From NCBI RefSeq assembly GCF_008806325.1, contig NZ_WACR01000005.1, positions 186,001 through 250,000 on the forward strand: a DNA stretch of 64,000 bases, in the 5' to 3' direction. Position 1 is the first letter of the stretch, and each line of letters opens with the position of its first letter. The stretch is from Salibacter halophilus (GTDB lineage Bacteria > Bacteroidota > Bacteroidia > Flavobacteriales_G > Salibacteraceae). The notes under the pieces were generated by a model. It worked only from the letters and a program-made list of their open reading frames with translations. It did not search any database and had not been told where the DNA came from. A program made the position numbers and the translations under genes. Positions 34,173 to 42,897 of this stretch are shown piece after piece.

Positions 34173-34817
34173 CTACTCTCCTCCCGGAGGCAAATCATTG
34201 ATAACATTGTGAATGTTTTCATCGACCATTTCAAAGGGCATGTAGCCGCGCCCCACCATGAAGTATTCACCATTATGTTCGATAATTGTGGCGGGAAAAC
34301 CCTGTATTCCAAACTGTTTCGTCATGTAAAAATCTTCAACAGCCCACGTTATGGATTCGTTGCTGTAGAATTTTTCTCTGAACTCTTTTTCATCGAGGTC
34401 AAACTCTTTTGCGAGCGGTAGATACGACTCCAAACTGGCCGGCTCAGCACCATCAAAATAGATTCGCTGCTGAACGCGTTCGGCAAAAGGGATCTGAATG
34501 TGAGGAGCCATATTCTTAGCTGTTGAAATAGCTCTAGCAGGTTCCAGACTCGATAGTTTGTTGGTTCCTTCTTCTATCGTTTTTTTAAACCCTTCACCAA
34601 ATTTCACTCCACTCCTCTTCTCTACTTCCTCATTTGCTCCTCGCAAGAAATCAGCCAGTTCACCAATGGGTTTTACCTGATCACCCGTAATCATTCCTCC
34701 ACTGTAAACAGTGAAATCGAGTTTATCGGCATATTTTTCATGGATCTGACCAATAACTTTACTGAATCCGTAACACCATCCGCACAGCGGATCAAAGAAA
34801 TACAACAGTTTGTCCAT
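34173..34817 (-). CDS. DsbA family thioredoxin-fold protein
   Basis: 214 residues, no signal peptide, so cytoplasmic. The active site is DPLCGWCYGF near residue 9 (CxxC within a CGWC motif), followed by the all-helical insertion typical of FrnE/DsbA-like proteins and the cis-Pro region GIQGFPATIIEHNG near 173. Could be a thiol oxidoreductase or an FrnE-type stress protein. Adjacent to a uracil-DNA glycosylase-like gene (4-bp gap) transcribed first. An exact interspersed word at 34742 encodes GQI. Confidence 0.87.
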   Translation of the reverse strand: MDKLLYFFDPLCGWCYGFSKVIGQIHEKYADKLDFTVYSGGMITGDQVKPIGELADFLRGANEEVEKRSGVKFGEGFKKTIEEGTNKLSSLEPARAISTAKNMAPHIQIPFAERVQQRIYFDGAEPASLESYLPLAKEFDLDEKEFREKFYSNESITWAVEDFYMTKQFGIQGFPATIIEHNGEYFMVGRGYMPFEMVDENIHNVINDLPPGGE

Positions 34818-34821
34818 AATG

Positions 34822-35499
34822 CTATTTTATATGTGGTCCAAGTTTTTCGATGATCGACTCCAGGATTTGCGGTTTCTGCTTTCTGCGGTATTGCATTACC
34901 CATCGCGGGTGAGGAACCGTATCGATTCGCTTGAACCAACCGTGTTCTTTATTGAGTTTTTCTAAAAATTTGAGGTTTTTCCCCTTGCCTATGCTGTAAG
35001 CGATTTCCCGATTTGCTCCAAAATCTATTTGCGCTTCAATCTGCTCTGTTATCCAATCGGTCAGAGCCGTTTCAAGCGGCTTCTCGTCATAGTAATTGAG
35101 GTTTTTTCCATCTTTCACAAAGCCGAGTGGGCAAACAGACCCGATGTAAAATGAATTGTAAAAAGATTCTGCACCGCCCAGAGCTTCGATCATTTCGTAG
35201 ATGAATTGAGATGATAACTCTGCTCGTTGATCAAAATCATTCTCCACTCCCAGTCTGTTCATCTGAACCGGATCAGTAAACGAAACACCTGTCACGCCAG
35301 CTCCAAACCTACCCGGGTTTATCCCGAACAAGAACGTGCGATCGTGATTACCAGCATAATAACGGTGAGCAAAGGAACTCACACATTCCTGTACTTCTCT
35401 ATCATCATAGGGAAATATCCAATCTACTCCATCCGGTAACTCGTCATTTGACGGTTCAATGGTGTTGAAATACTCTGCAAATCGATCTCCAAAACTCAT
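34822..35499 (-). CDS. SMUG1-like uracil-DNA glycosylase family protein
   Basis: About 225 residues with FLFGINPGRFGAGVTGVSFTDP near residue 57 (in parts LFGINPGRFGAG and GVSFTDP), matching motif 1 of SMUG-type uracil-DNA glycosylases, and a late VPHPRWVMQYRRK that fits the DNA-intercalation loop. It would excise uracil or oxidised pyrimidines. The start at 35499 (MSFGDRF) is preferred over 35550 since an exact -7 element (35532-35539) lies inside the longer form. Exact interspersed word at 35059 (ALT). First gene of a pair with the DsbA-like gene. Confidence 0.85.
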   Translation of the reverse strand: MSFGDRFAEYFNTIEPSNDELPDGVDWIFPYDDREVQECVSSFAHRYYAGNHDRTFLFGINPGRFGAGVTGVSFTDPVQMNRLGVENDFDQRAELSSQFIYEMIEALGGAESFYNSFYIGSVCPLGFVKDGKNLNYYDEKPLETALTDWITEQIEAQIDFGANREIAYSIGKGKNLKFLEKLNKEHGWFKRIDTVPHPRWVMQYRRKQKPQILESIIEKLGPHIK

Positions 35500-35531
35500 G
35501 GCACAAAAGTGAGCTTTTAACAATTCGTGAA

Positions 35532-35539
35532 CAAATCTA
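35532..35539 (-). promoter_or_regulatory. -7 element of the SMUG-like gene
   Basis: The minus strand reads TAGATTTG, an exact TAnnTTTG, 32 bases before the ATG at 35499. It argues against the upstream ATG at 35550. Confidence 0.5.
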
Positions 35540-35576
35540 TCACATTGCATGTATATACATATATATTTAAAGTTTA

Positions 35577-35584
35577 TATATTTG
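35577..35584 (+). promoter_or_regulatory. -7 element of the nitroreductase-pirin operon
   Basis: TATATTTG is an exact TAnnTTTG in a very AT-rich stretch, 25 bases before the ATG. No clear -33 box. Confidence 0.55.
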
Positions 35585-35609
35585 TACCTACAAATAAATT
35601 TAAAACATT

Positions 35610-36251
35610 ATGAAAACAAAGACATCACCAGTAGAAAGTTTAGAATGGCGTTACGCTACAAAAAAGTTTGATAACACGAAGAAGATCAGTCACTCTGACT
35701 TCAAAGAGATTTTGAGGACGTTACAATTGGCTCCATCCTCATACGGACTCCAGCCTTTTGAATTTTGGGTAATTGAAGATGAAACACTTCGTGCCGAGTT
35801 GAAGGAAAGAGCTTTCAACCAACCTCAAGTTACAGATGCCTCTCACCTCATCCTGTTCCTTTCAAAAACAGATTTTGCTGAATCAGATATTGATAAATTT
35901 ATAGAGCTTTCACAAGAAGTTCGTGATATTCCGGATGAGCAGGCACAACAATACGCAGAAATGATGAAAGGTGCCGTATTGTCAAAAAGCACTCGCGATA
36001 TTGAGGAGTGGACATCATTACAGACTTATTTAGTTATTGGTCAGACCCTCAAAGTGGCAGCCGAAATGGGAATTGACGCTTCACCAATGGAGGGCTTTGA
36101 GCCACAAAAGTTTACTGAACACCTGAAGCTCGAGGAAAAAGGGCTCCGACCATTAGCTATGATTGGCCTGGGCTACAGAAGCGATGAAGATGCTACTCAA
36201 CACATGGCAAAAGTGAGAAAACCTCAACACGAATTGATCAAGTTTTTATAA
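35610..36251 (+). CDS. Nitroreductase family NAD(P)H oxidoreductase
   Basis: 213 residues of the FMN-dependent nitroreductase family (NfsB/DrgA-like). FMN-binding features include WRYATKKFDNTKKI (about 13), LAPSSYGLQPFEFWVIED (about 40) and the C-terminal LRPLAMIGLGYRSDED (about 186). Reduces quinones, nitro compounds or related electrophiles. Co-transcribed with the pirin gene 10 bp downstream, which suggests a joint role in redox or aromatic stress. An exact interspersed word at 36039 encodes GQT, one of two copies with C at the variable base. Confidence 0.9.
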   Translation: MKTKTSPVESLEWRYATKKFDNTKKISHSDFKEILRTLQLAPSSYGLQPFEFWVIEDETLRAELKERAFNQPQVTDASHLILFLSKTDFAESDIDKFIELSQEVRDIPDEQAQQYAEMMKGAVLSKSTRDIEEWTSLQTYLVIGQTLKVAAEMGIDASPMEGFEPQKFTEHLKLEEKGLRPLAMIGLGYRSDEDATQHMAKVRKPQHELIKFL

Positions 36252-36261
36252 TTTAAGGCTT

Positions 36262-36987
36262 ATGAAAAAGATTCTTTATCCATCATCATCGAGAGGACAT
36301 GCAAACCACGGCTGGTTGAATACTCACCACTCGTTCAGTTTTGCAAATTGGTTCAATCCCGATCAAATGCATTTTGGTGCACTTAGGGTTTTGAACGATG
36401 ACGAAATCGCTGGCGGAATGGGCTTTGGCACGCATCCGCACAAGGATATGGAAATTGTGACTATTCCGCTCGAAGGCGATTTGGAACACAAAGACAGCAT
36501 GGGGAACAGCGGTGTCATAAAAGCCGGTGATGTTCAGGTTATGAGTGCCGGAACAGGCATTGAGCACAGCGAGTTCAACCACAATAAAGATGAAGCGTGC
36601 AAGTTGTTACAGATTTGGGTTTTTCCGCGTAAAAAACACGTGGAACCCCGTTATGATCAGATCACGCTTGATCAGTCTAAAATGAAGAATCAGTTCTCAC
36701 AAGTAGTATCACCAAATCAAAATGACGAAGGTGTTTGGGTACATCAAAACACCTGGTTTCATCTTGCAGAATTAGATGATGGAAAATCCATTGACTATAA
36801 AGTTAAAGGAGGTGCAAACAATGGTGTGTACTTCTTTTTGCTAGAAGGAAGAGTAAACGTGGGTGATGAAACGCTCAATAAACGCGATGCAGTTGGTATT
36901 TGGGACACTAAATCGATCCCGGTTGAAGCAACTGAAAAATCAAAGTTACTCGCTATAGAAATCCCGATGGAGAATTGGGAAGACTAA
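36262..36987 (+). CDS. Pirin family protein
   Basis: 241 residues, bicupin fold. The N-terminal cupin has the metal ligands THPHKDMEIVTIPLEG (His-His near 58-60) and a later GIEHSEFNH (about 100-108). Some pirins are quercetinases; others bind transcription factors. The C-terminal cupin lacks obvious metal ligands, as is usual. Second gene of the nitroreductase operon and followed by a terminator. Confidence 0.93.
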   Translation: MKKILYPSSSRGHANHGWLNTHHSFSFANWFNPDQMHFGALRVLNDDEIAGGMGFGTHPHKDMEIVTIPLEGDLEHKDSMGNSGVIKAGDVQVMSAGTGIEHSEFNHNKDEACKLLQIWVFPRKKHVEPRYDQITLDQSKMKNQFSQVVSPNQNDEGVWVHQNTWFHLAELDDGKSIDYKVKGGANNGVYFFLLEGRVNVGDETLNKRDAVGIWDTKSIPVEATEKSKLLAIEIPMENWED

Positions 36988-37010
36988 CACTTTTCGGTCA
37001 TCAATAATAG

Positions 37011-37040
37011 AACCACCAGCTCGAAAGGGTTGGTGGTTTT
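37011..37040 (+). terminator. Terminator after the pirin gene
   Basis: AACCACCA (37011-37018) pairs with TGGTGGTT (37031-37038), loop of about 12 bases, followed by a T run. The next 195 bp to the lipoprotein gene contain no feature I can name; no exact -7 element is visible. Confidence 0.85.
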
Positions 37041-37235
37041 TTATTTTAAAAAATCACACTAAGTTGATTCCCAGAAAGTCCTAAAATGGGAATTCCGTAC
37101 CAAATCAGGTCTAATTATGAGATTTAATGCTCTTTTCTAAAACAGCATTAACTACTGATTTTCAATGTTTTTAAAGCATTATCCACAATTGGCACTATTT
37201 CGGTAAGTGATATTGAAATTTCAAATTTTACATTT

Positions 37236-39086
37236 ATGAAAAAGTACCTAATTCAAATACTAACAGTGCTGTTCATCTCAGTACTTATTACCTTTGGTTG
37301 TACGCCTGAGGATGATAACGGGCTTAACCAAACAGAAAAGCGCATTGATACTTACGATGAGTTTTCTGGACGAATTACATATCACAACGAACCTGTTGAG
37401 GCATATGATGGTTCTGGAAAGAAAGCATCAAACAATATGACTGAGTTCATATATGTGGCTAATGTTACATCTCCAACAATTCATGGCAAAAGATTATCTG
37501 CTACAGGTATTTCGATTGATGGCAACAAGGCTTATGTTTCTTATCACTGGAATGAAGGCGAAGCAGACTTTGCCGGTGCTGTAGAAGTTATCGATATTGC
37601 TGATCCTTCTCAACCGGTTTTAATTCAAGGTGTTTACTTTACAGATACTGATTTAAATGAATTGTACGTTGAAAACAACGAGCTTTATGTTGTTGGAGGA
37701 CGTAGTTTGAGTTCATCTGGTTATGACCCTGCTGTTACAAGTGGCGGAGTTGTTGAAGTTATTGAACTATCAGGAGGCTTACCAACTACGAATGTTCAGG
37801 AAGCATCAATTCCTTCTTATTCTGGAAACTCAGTTTTTAGAGATGGTGATAACCTTTACTGCGTTAGTGGAAATACTGGCGGAGGTGTTTTTGAAGTGAG
37901 TCTTTCTCCTTCAAATTACTTACAGGTTACAGAAAGTGATTACTACAACAACTCTAAGTTTGGTGTAATGGGTGGTTCTTACTACACATTCCTGGAAACA
38001 GGATCCAGCCCTAATCTTCACATCCACAATGGCAACAACTTTGATCCGGCTTCAAAAACAGTTGTTCCTTTGGCTTCTCCAACTGCTCCTGATGATGGTA
38101 AAAAAGTATTGAGTGTAGATTACCCAAATCAAGTAGCTTATGTTTCTTCAGGCTCTTACGGTTTACACTCTTATGATTTATTCACTCAAAGCGGAACACC
38201 TGTAGAATCATTTAATACGCAAGGAAACGGATTACTCAATGGTGTTGATTACGACCACAATTATGTTTATGCTGCTAAAGGAAGCGAAGGTCTTTACATT
38301 CTAGATAAAGATACGCTCTCTAAAATCATGGCTAACTTCAGCTTTGACGGATCTGCAAACTTTGTGAAATCATCAGTTGAAAATGTGTTTATCGCACATG
38401 GTAAGGGAGGATTGAGAATCTTAGCTAAAGAAAAAGAGACTGGTGCTCCTGATGATCCAATCGAGACTGAACCATGTTCTACTCTCCTCGGTAACATCGC
38501 TGATCTTTTCCCTGAAAGAGAAAACGCAATGAACAATCACCCAAATTTATTTGCGGGTGGTTCTACGAAAAATGTTGTTCTCGATCAGTCATCTGAAGTA
38601 TATGTTCAGTTTGTTTGGGAAGGTGCCGGTAAAACAAACACATTTGGCTACTTCACTTATCCAAAGAATAATCCTCCAACATCTATGCAGGATATTCAAA
38701 ATCTACAGAAACATGTCGTATTCCCTAATGTAACCAAAACTAGTGATGGTGGCGGCTTGAATCAGGGTGATATGGTTCAGCTAGGCAACGGTGCATTTCC
38801 AGCTAATACTCTAATTGGTTTTTACCTGGTTGTCGATGGATGGTCTGGTGGAAAAATGGTTTCAGGTAGTACTACCATTTATTCACTACCTCAATTCAAC
38901 GATAATACAACACAGCAGCATTTACTCTTTGTTGAGAATAGCTGTGACGATTTAACACTCACATTTGAAGATCTTTTACTCCCTCATGGAGACAAGGATT
39001 TCAACGATATTATTTTAGTGGTTAAAGATAACGATCAGGGGCTCGTTAACACTAAATTTGATTTAACAGGGGTCGTTCATAAATAG
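37236..39086 (+). CDS. Lipoprotein with LVIVD-like propeller and DUF4114 domain
   Basis: 616 residues. A lipoprotein signal peptide ends at LITFGC (Cys about 22). Residues about 70-405 contain repeats of the type KAYVSYHWNE...GAVEVIDIADPSQPV, ELYVVGG, NLYCVSG and VYAAKGSEGLYILD, which match LVIVD-like beta-propeller blades found on Bacteroidota and archaeal surfaces. The C-terminal 120 residues end with LLPHGDKDFNDIILVVKDN, the signature of DUF4114, often Ca-binding. The protein is likely on the outer membrane surface or periplasm; ligand unknown. It stands alone with a strong terminator. Confidence 0.85.
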   Translation: MKKYLIQILTVLFISVLITFGCTPEDDNGLNQTEKRIDTYDEFSGRITYHNEPVEAYDGSGKKASNNMTEFIYVANVTSPTIHGKRLSATGISIDGNKAYVSYHWNEGEADFAGAVEVIDIADPSQPVLIQGVYFTDTDLNELYVENNELYVVGGRSLSSSGYDPAVTSGGVVEVIELSGGLPTTNVQEASIPSYSGNSVFRDGDNLYCVSGNTGGGVFEVSLSPSNYLQVTESDYYNNSKFGVMGGSYYTFLETGSSPNLHIHNGNNFDPASKTVVPLASPTAPDDGKKVLSVDYPNQVAYVSSGSYGLHSYDLFTQSGTPVESFNTQGNGLLNGVDYDHNYVYAAKGSEGLYILDKDTLSKIMANFSFDGSANFVKSSVENVFIAHGKGGLRILAKEKETGAPDDPIETEPCSTLLGNIADLFPERENAMNNHPNLFAGGSTKNVVLDQSSEVYVQFVWEGAGKTNTFGYFTYPKNNPPTSMQDIQNLQKHVVFPNVTKTSDGGGLNQGDMVQLGNGAFPANTLIGFYLVVDGWSGGKMVSGSTTIYSLPQFNDNTTQQHLLFVENSCDDLTLTFEDLLLPHGDKDFNDIILVVKDNDQGLVNTKFDLTGVVHK

Positions 39087-39106
39087 ATTATTATATCTAT
39101 TACCTA

Positions 39107-39138
39107 AAACCCAAAATGGAATTCCATTTTGGGTTTTT
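39107..39138. terminator. Palindromic terminator
   Basis: A perfect palindrome, 15 bases per arm (39107-39121 with 39122-39136), followed by T's to 39139 or so. The outer arm is AAACCC/GGGTTT. It follows the DUF4114 lipoprotein gene. Confidence 0.88.
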
Positions 39139-39238
39139 TTATGTTTAAACATCACCTCTCACAAATAAGAATCTACTACATAATTAACCAACCTCCATCA
39201 ACGATCAATTTTCTGTAAATTGGCCACGAGAAAAGGTC

Positions 39239-40957
39239 ATGAATAAAATTATCAGATTTTCGGTTTTTGCTGTTTTCATCTTGCTTTCAGCTGTATCAAT
39301 GTACATGGGGTTTTATGCAGAAGAGCTGATAGAAGCTTTAGCAGAAAAGATTGGGAGTGATGGTGATTCTGAAAAGATAAAATCCTTCCTAACTGGAGAA
39401 AAGATCCAGTTGTTGTTTGGCTTTTCTACTCTCGTAGCTCTCTCAACCGGTTTTCTGTTTTTGTTCAGATTTGAGCGAATAACAAATCTTTGGAACAGCT
39501 TCTTACAGGAGTTCTACCAAAAACTACGCGGACTAAAATCTGCGGTCTCTACGAGAGAGGCTCTGACCGTGACTAGTATCATTCTCGTTCACCTGGCCTT
39601 GAGTATCTATCACGCTTCGCAAATACCGGTCACAAATGATGAGGCGTTTACTTACCTGAATTATGTCAATCGCGGATTTGTTGCGGCTTTTGCGTTTTAC
39701 AATGAGCCCAATAATCACATTCTGTATTCGCTGCTGGCCAACTGTAGTGATTTGCTTTCATTCATGGACATTTCCTGGAGACTCCGCCTTCCTTCTCTTA
39801 TAATTGGCGCGGTTTCGACTTTCAGTTTTTACTGGTTGTTTCGCAAACTGTACGGCATTAAAAGAGCGCAGATTTTCACCATTGTCTGGATAGGGTTGTT
39901 CCTTGTTGCCAAATATCATTTCCTTGCACGAGGCTACGGATTGATGATGTTATCATTTATCACAGCTTTTTACGCGCTCATCAGCCTAAAGGAAGATCCC
40001 CAAAGCACTTTTGCAAAAGGATTTTTCATCTGCTCTATGTTCATTGGACTGTACGCTCATCCAACGTTTGTGATTCCCCTCATAGCATTGATCATTTATT
40101 CATGGTCAGATCGCGAAATACAAATCACCTCTATTCTCAAACTGTTGATTCCGGCTGTTTTCCTCACAGTCATTTTCTACGCTCCGCCCATTATCCTCAA
40201 CGGATTTGAGGCATTTACCCAAAACTCTGGACTAGAAAAACCATCATTTCTCCGGTTACTCAAAGAAATCGGTGAGAATATTTGGGGAGTCGTTTATCAA
40301 ACAAGTTACAACAGCCCATTTGCAAGCGGAGTTGTAACTGGTCTTGCAATCGTATCCATTATCAGTAATCGCAAATTGGCAGGAACAAGACTATTCTTCT
40401 TCTCCCTCATCTCGATTTTGCTCGTTCTAATTGCCGCTGGCTCACCCATGTTTACACGCAACCTACTCTGGCTCACGGTTCCGATTGTGATGCTTATAGC
40501 ACAAATCGTAAAAGACAATTATCTGGCTCCAAAAATGAGGTTCAACATCGTATTTGCTTTTGTCGCTATTCTGTTTTTCACGGTCAGAGCCTTCTTTTTC
40601 AAGCCCACATTTGACATCTACTACGAGCGACTTCAACCGGCTTATGATTTTGCTGATGCGCTACCTGCAGAATACGGGGAGCTTTTCTTTACAAATACCA
40701 CGTATCACTACACCATCCTGAAATACAAGGCCAACCTCATCGATCACAAGAAAGGAACACTTCAGCGCACCGATTTTGATCCTTCAATGAAGTACAATTT
40801 CATCGTCAACGAAAAAGAAAAAGACCAGGCATTTCACCAAAAATCACAGTTCGATTATACTTCGTATTACGAAGATGATTGGGTGAGTGTGTGGGCATTG
40901 AGTAATAAAAAAAGGTACAATGAAAACATTGCACCTTTATCAAAAATATTCGGCTAA
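39239..40957 (+). CDS. GT-C fold membrane glycosyltransferase-like protein
   Basis: 572 residues with about 12 helices. A first helix pair (about 7-25 and 58-78) precedes SIYHASQIPVTNDEAFTYLNYV (in parts SIYHASQIPVTNDEAF), where the Asp-Glu pair is the GT39-like acidic motif; a second feature is YHFLARGYGLMML near residue 225. The C-terminal 80 residues are soluble. Like the protein at 32658-34124 it probably uses a polyprenyl-phosphate sugar. Its last 18 codons also contain the hairpin that ends the convergent helicase transcript. Exact interspersed words at 39559 (ALT) and 40582 (VRA). Confidence 0.82.
   Translation: MNKIIRFSVFAVFILLSAVSMYMGFYAEELIEALAEKIGSDGDSEKIKSFLTGEKIQLLFGFSTLVALSTGFLFLFRFERITNLWNSFLQEFYQKLRGLKSAVSTREALTVTSIILVHLALSIYHASQIPVTNDEAFTYLNYVNRGFVAAFAFYNEPNNHILYSLLANCSDLLSFMDISWRLRLPSLIIGAVSTFSFYWLFRKLYGIKRAQIFTIVWIGLFLVAKYHFLARGYGLMMLSFITAFYALISLKEDPQSTFAKGFFICSMFIGLYAHPTFVIPLIALIIYSWSDREIQITSILKLLIPAVFLTVIFYAPPIILNGFEAFTQNSGLEKPSFLRLLKEIGENIWGVVYQTSYNSPFASGVVTGLAIVSIISNRKLAGTRLFFFSLISILLVLIAAGSPMFTRNLLWLTVPIVMLIAQIVKDNYLAPKMRFNIVFAFVAILFFTVRAFFFKPTFDIYYERLQPAYDFADALPAEYGELFFTNTTYHYTILKYKANLIDHKKGTLQRTDFDPSMKYNFIVNEKEKDQAFHQKSQFDYTSYYEDDWVSVWALSNKKRYNENIAPLSKIFG
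40904..40938 (-). terminator. Terminator of the DEAD-box gene, inside the neighbouring CDS
   Basis: On the minus strand AAAGGT-G-CAATG (from 40938 down) pairs with CATTG-T-ACCTTT, loop TTTT, followed by a run of seven T's. It lies 37-70 bases past the helicase stop, within the last codons of the convergent glycosyltransferase gene. Confidence 0.75.
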
Positions 40958-40974
40958 AAGAGTAGCTTACGCCA

Positions 40975-42678
40975 TTACCTTCTTTTTCGCCTTCCAAACT
41001 TTTTTCCGCGGCCACCGCTGTTGCCTCGCCCTTTTTGGATTGGATCAGCATCGTTGTTAACGCGCAGTTTTCGTCCGTTGTGTTTTTTATTTTTTAATCC
41101 TTCAAGGAAAGAATCCGCCTCGTGGTTTGCTACCTCAACGAATGAGATGCGGTCCTGGATTTGGATCTGACCGATAGCGCCATTGCTAACTCCGGTGTTT
41201 TCCTGAATGAAGTTCATGAAAGAGCCTTTGTTGAAACCATCAGTGCGGCCAACATTGATAAACATCGTTTCAACATCACTAGGATCGCCCTTGCGTCTTT
41301 TGCGCGGAGCTTTTTCGCCTTTTCCTTTGTCAGAACCGACTTTTCCTTTGTAGTTCAAATCTTCTTCCCTACCCGGAATTTCATCGGTAATTTTAGCGAT
41401 ATCAGCCGAGATCAATTGAAGCAATAATGCTTCGTTGTTCAGGTGACTGAATTGCTCCAAATAAGCTTCTAAAAGCTCATCAGGAACTGTTTGTCCGCCT
41501 GCTCTTTCAATCTCTCTACTCCTGTTCTCAATGCGCGTTTTGAGTACATCTGATTTTGATGGGATTTTACTCTCAATAAAATCGATGTCCAATTTACGTT
41601 CGAGGAACTTGAGTTTGCGCCTATCACGCGGATCGAGGATCACGATGGAAACACCTTCTTTACCTGCACGAGCAGTTCTACCACTACGGTGTGTGTAATA
41701 CGCATCGTCATCAGGTAAACTGTAATGTAGTACGTGTGTGAGGTTGTTCACGTCAATTCCGCGAGCTGCCACATCAGTAGCAACGAGAATTGTCGTTTGT
41801 TTCTTTTTGAAACGACCCATCACAGTTTCACGCGCACTTTGTGTCATGTCACCATTGATGGCTTCAGCATCGTACTTCAACGTTCTCAACCGCTCAGCGA
41901 TTTTAGATGTTTCAGCTTTGGTACGACAAAAGATTACACCGTAAAAATCGGTGTTTGTTTCTACAATTCTGCAAAGCGCGTCAAACTTGCGTTTGGGCTC
42001 GACCAATACGAATTTATGAACGAGATTCTCATTCAGGTTTTCGCCACCTTTTGACGAAATGTGAACGGGATCGTTCATGTACTTTTTGGAAAGCTTCTTA
42101 ATGGCAGCCGGCATAGTTGCAGAGAAGAGCCAAATGTTGCGCTCAGCCGGAACCGAACTCAGGATCTGATCAATATCTTCCTGGAATCCCATGCTCAGCA
42201 TTTCATCAGCTTCATCGAGCACTACATTATTGAGATTTGAAAAGTTTACGACCTTTCTTCTCAACAGATCGAGTAAACGACCCGGTGTAGCCACTAGGAT
42301 AGTGGGCTTTCCCTTTTTAATGGCAGTAATTTGGTTGGTAATAGAAACACCGCCATACACAGTTTCTATTTTAATACCCTTTTCATATTTACTAAACGCC
42401 TCCAGGTTTTGCGTAATTTGCAACGCTAATTCCCGCGTTGGCGCTAATACTAGCGAAGTCAAATGACTGGTATCACCCTGTAACGCATATTCCACCAATG
42501 GAAGTCCAAAAGCTGCTGTTTTACCGGTTCCCGTTTGCGAGAGACCAAGTAAATCAGATTTTTTTTGGAGCAAATGCGTGAGACAGAGTTGTTGAATTTC
42601 GGTTGGAGTGTCGAACTCCAGGTCTTTTAGGGCTTTGAGTATCGAATTCGATAGCCCTGATTCTTTAAAATTTTGCAC
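40975..42678 (-). CDS. DEAD-box RNA helicase (DeaD/CsdA type)
   Basis: 567 residues. Helicase motifs in order: Q motif DTPTEIQQLCL (about 19), Walker A SQTGTGKTA (about 46), PTRELALQ (about 80), TPGRLLD (about 131), DEAD in LDEADEMLS (about 153), SAT (about 185), then ATDVAARGIDV (about 300) and HRSGRTARAG (about 330). After about residue 450 a DbpA/CsdA RNA-binding domain (FINVGRTDGFNKG) and a basic Gly-rich tail (GRGNSGGRGKKFGRRKRR) follow. Acts in ribosome assembly or mRNA decay, often cold-induced. Exact interspersed word at 41163 (GQI). Confidence 0.95.
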   Translation of the reverse strand: MQNFKESGLSNSILKALKDLEFDTPTEIQQLCLTHLLQKKSDLLGLSQTGTGKTAAFGLPLVEYALQGDTSHLTSLVLAPTRELALQITQNLEAFSKYEKGIKIETVYGGVSITNQITAIKKGKPTILVATPGRLLDLLRRKVVNFSNLNNVVLDEADEMLSMGFQEDIDQILSSVPAERNIWLFSATMPAAIKKLSKKYMNDPVHISSKGGENLNENLVHKFVLVEPKRKFDALCRIVETNTDFYGVIFCRTKAETSKIAERLRTLKYDAEAINGDMTQSARETVMGRFKKKQTTILVATDVAARGIDVNNLTHVLHYSLPDDDAYYTHRSGRTARAGKEGVSIVILDPRDRRKLKFLERKLDIDFIESKIPSKSDVLKTRIENRSREIERAGGQTVPDELLEAYLEQFSHLNNEALLLQLISADIAKITDEIPGREEDLNYKGKVGSDKGKGEKAPRKRRKGDPSDVETMFINVGRTDGFNKGSFMNFIQENTGVSNGAIGQIQIQDRISFVEVANHEADSFLEGLKNKKHNGRKLRVNNDADPIQKGRGNSGGRGKKFGRRKRR

Positions 42679-42700
42679 AGAACATATATAAATTAAGTTG

Positions 42701-42708
42701 CAAAAGTA
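42701..42708 (-). promoter_or_regulatory. -7 element of the DEAD-box gene
   Basis: The minus strand reads TACTTTTG, an exact TAnnTTTG, 22 bases before the start codon. No clear -33 box. Confidence 0.5.
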
Positions 42709-42760
42709 CGGACTTATTTCGGTTCGTGTGCATGAATGTGTATTAACTTTCTCATTTCAC

Positions 42761-42836
42761 GGTCAGAACCAATGGTGTAAAGTTGATATAAAAAAGCCTA
42801 CATGTCAATGGTTTGGTAGAATTTCGGCTCTGACCA
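42761..42836. repeat. Inverted pair of exact interspersed words between genes
   Basis: GGTCAGAACC at 42761-42770 and GGCTCTGACC at 42827-42836 are in opposite orientation, 56 bases apart, in the 219-bp gap between rocD and the helicase gene, upstream of the helicase promoter. They could pair over 9 of 10 bases. Confidence 0.85.
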
Positions 42837-42841
42837 ATACT

Positions 42842-42876
42842 AAAAAAGCCCGACAAAATGACTTTGCCGGGCTTTG
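42842..42876 (-). terminator. rocD terminator
   Basis: On the minus strand AAAGCCCG (with an inner CAAAG) pairs with CGGGCTTT, and a run of six T's follows. It is 21-55 bases downstream of the rocD stop. Confidence 0.85.
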
Positions 42877-42897
42877 ACTTATATCAAAATGAAAAAA

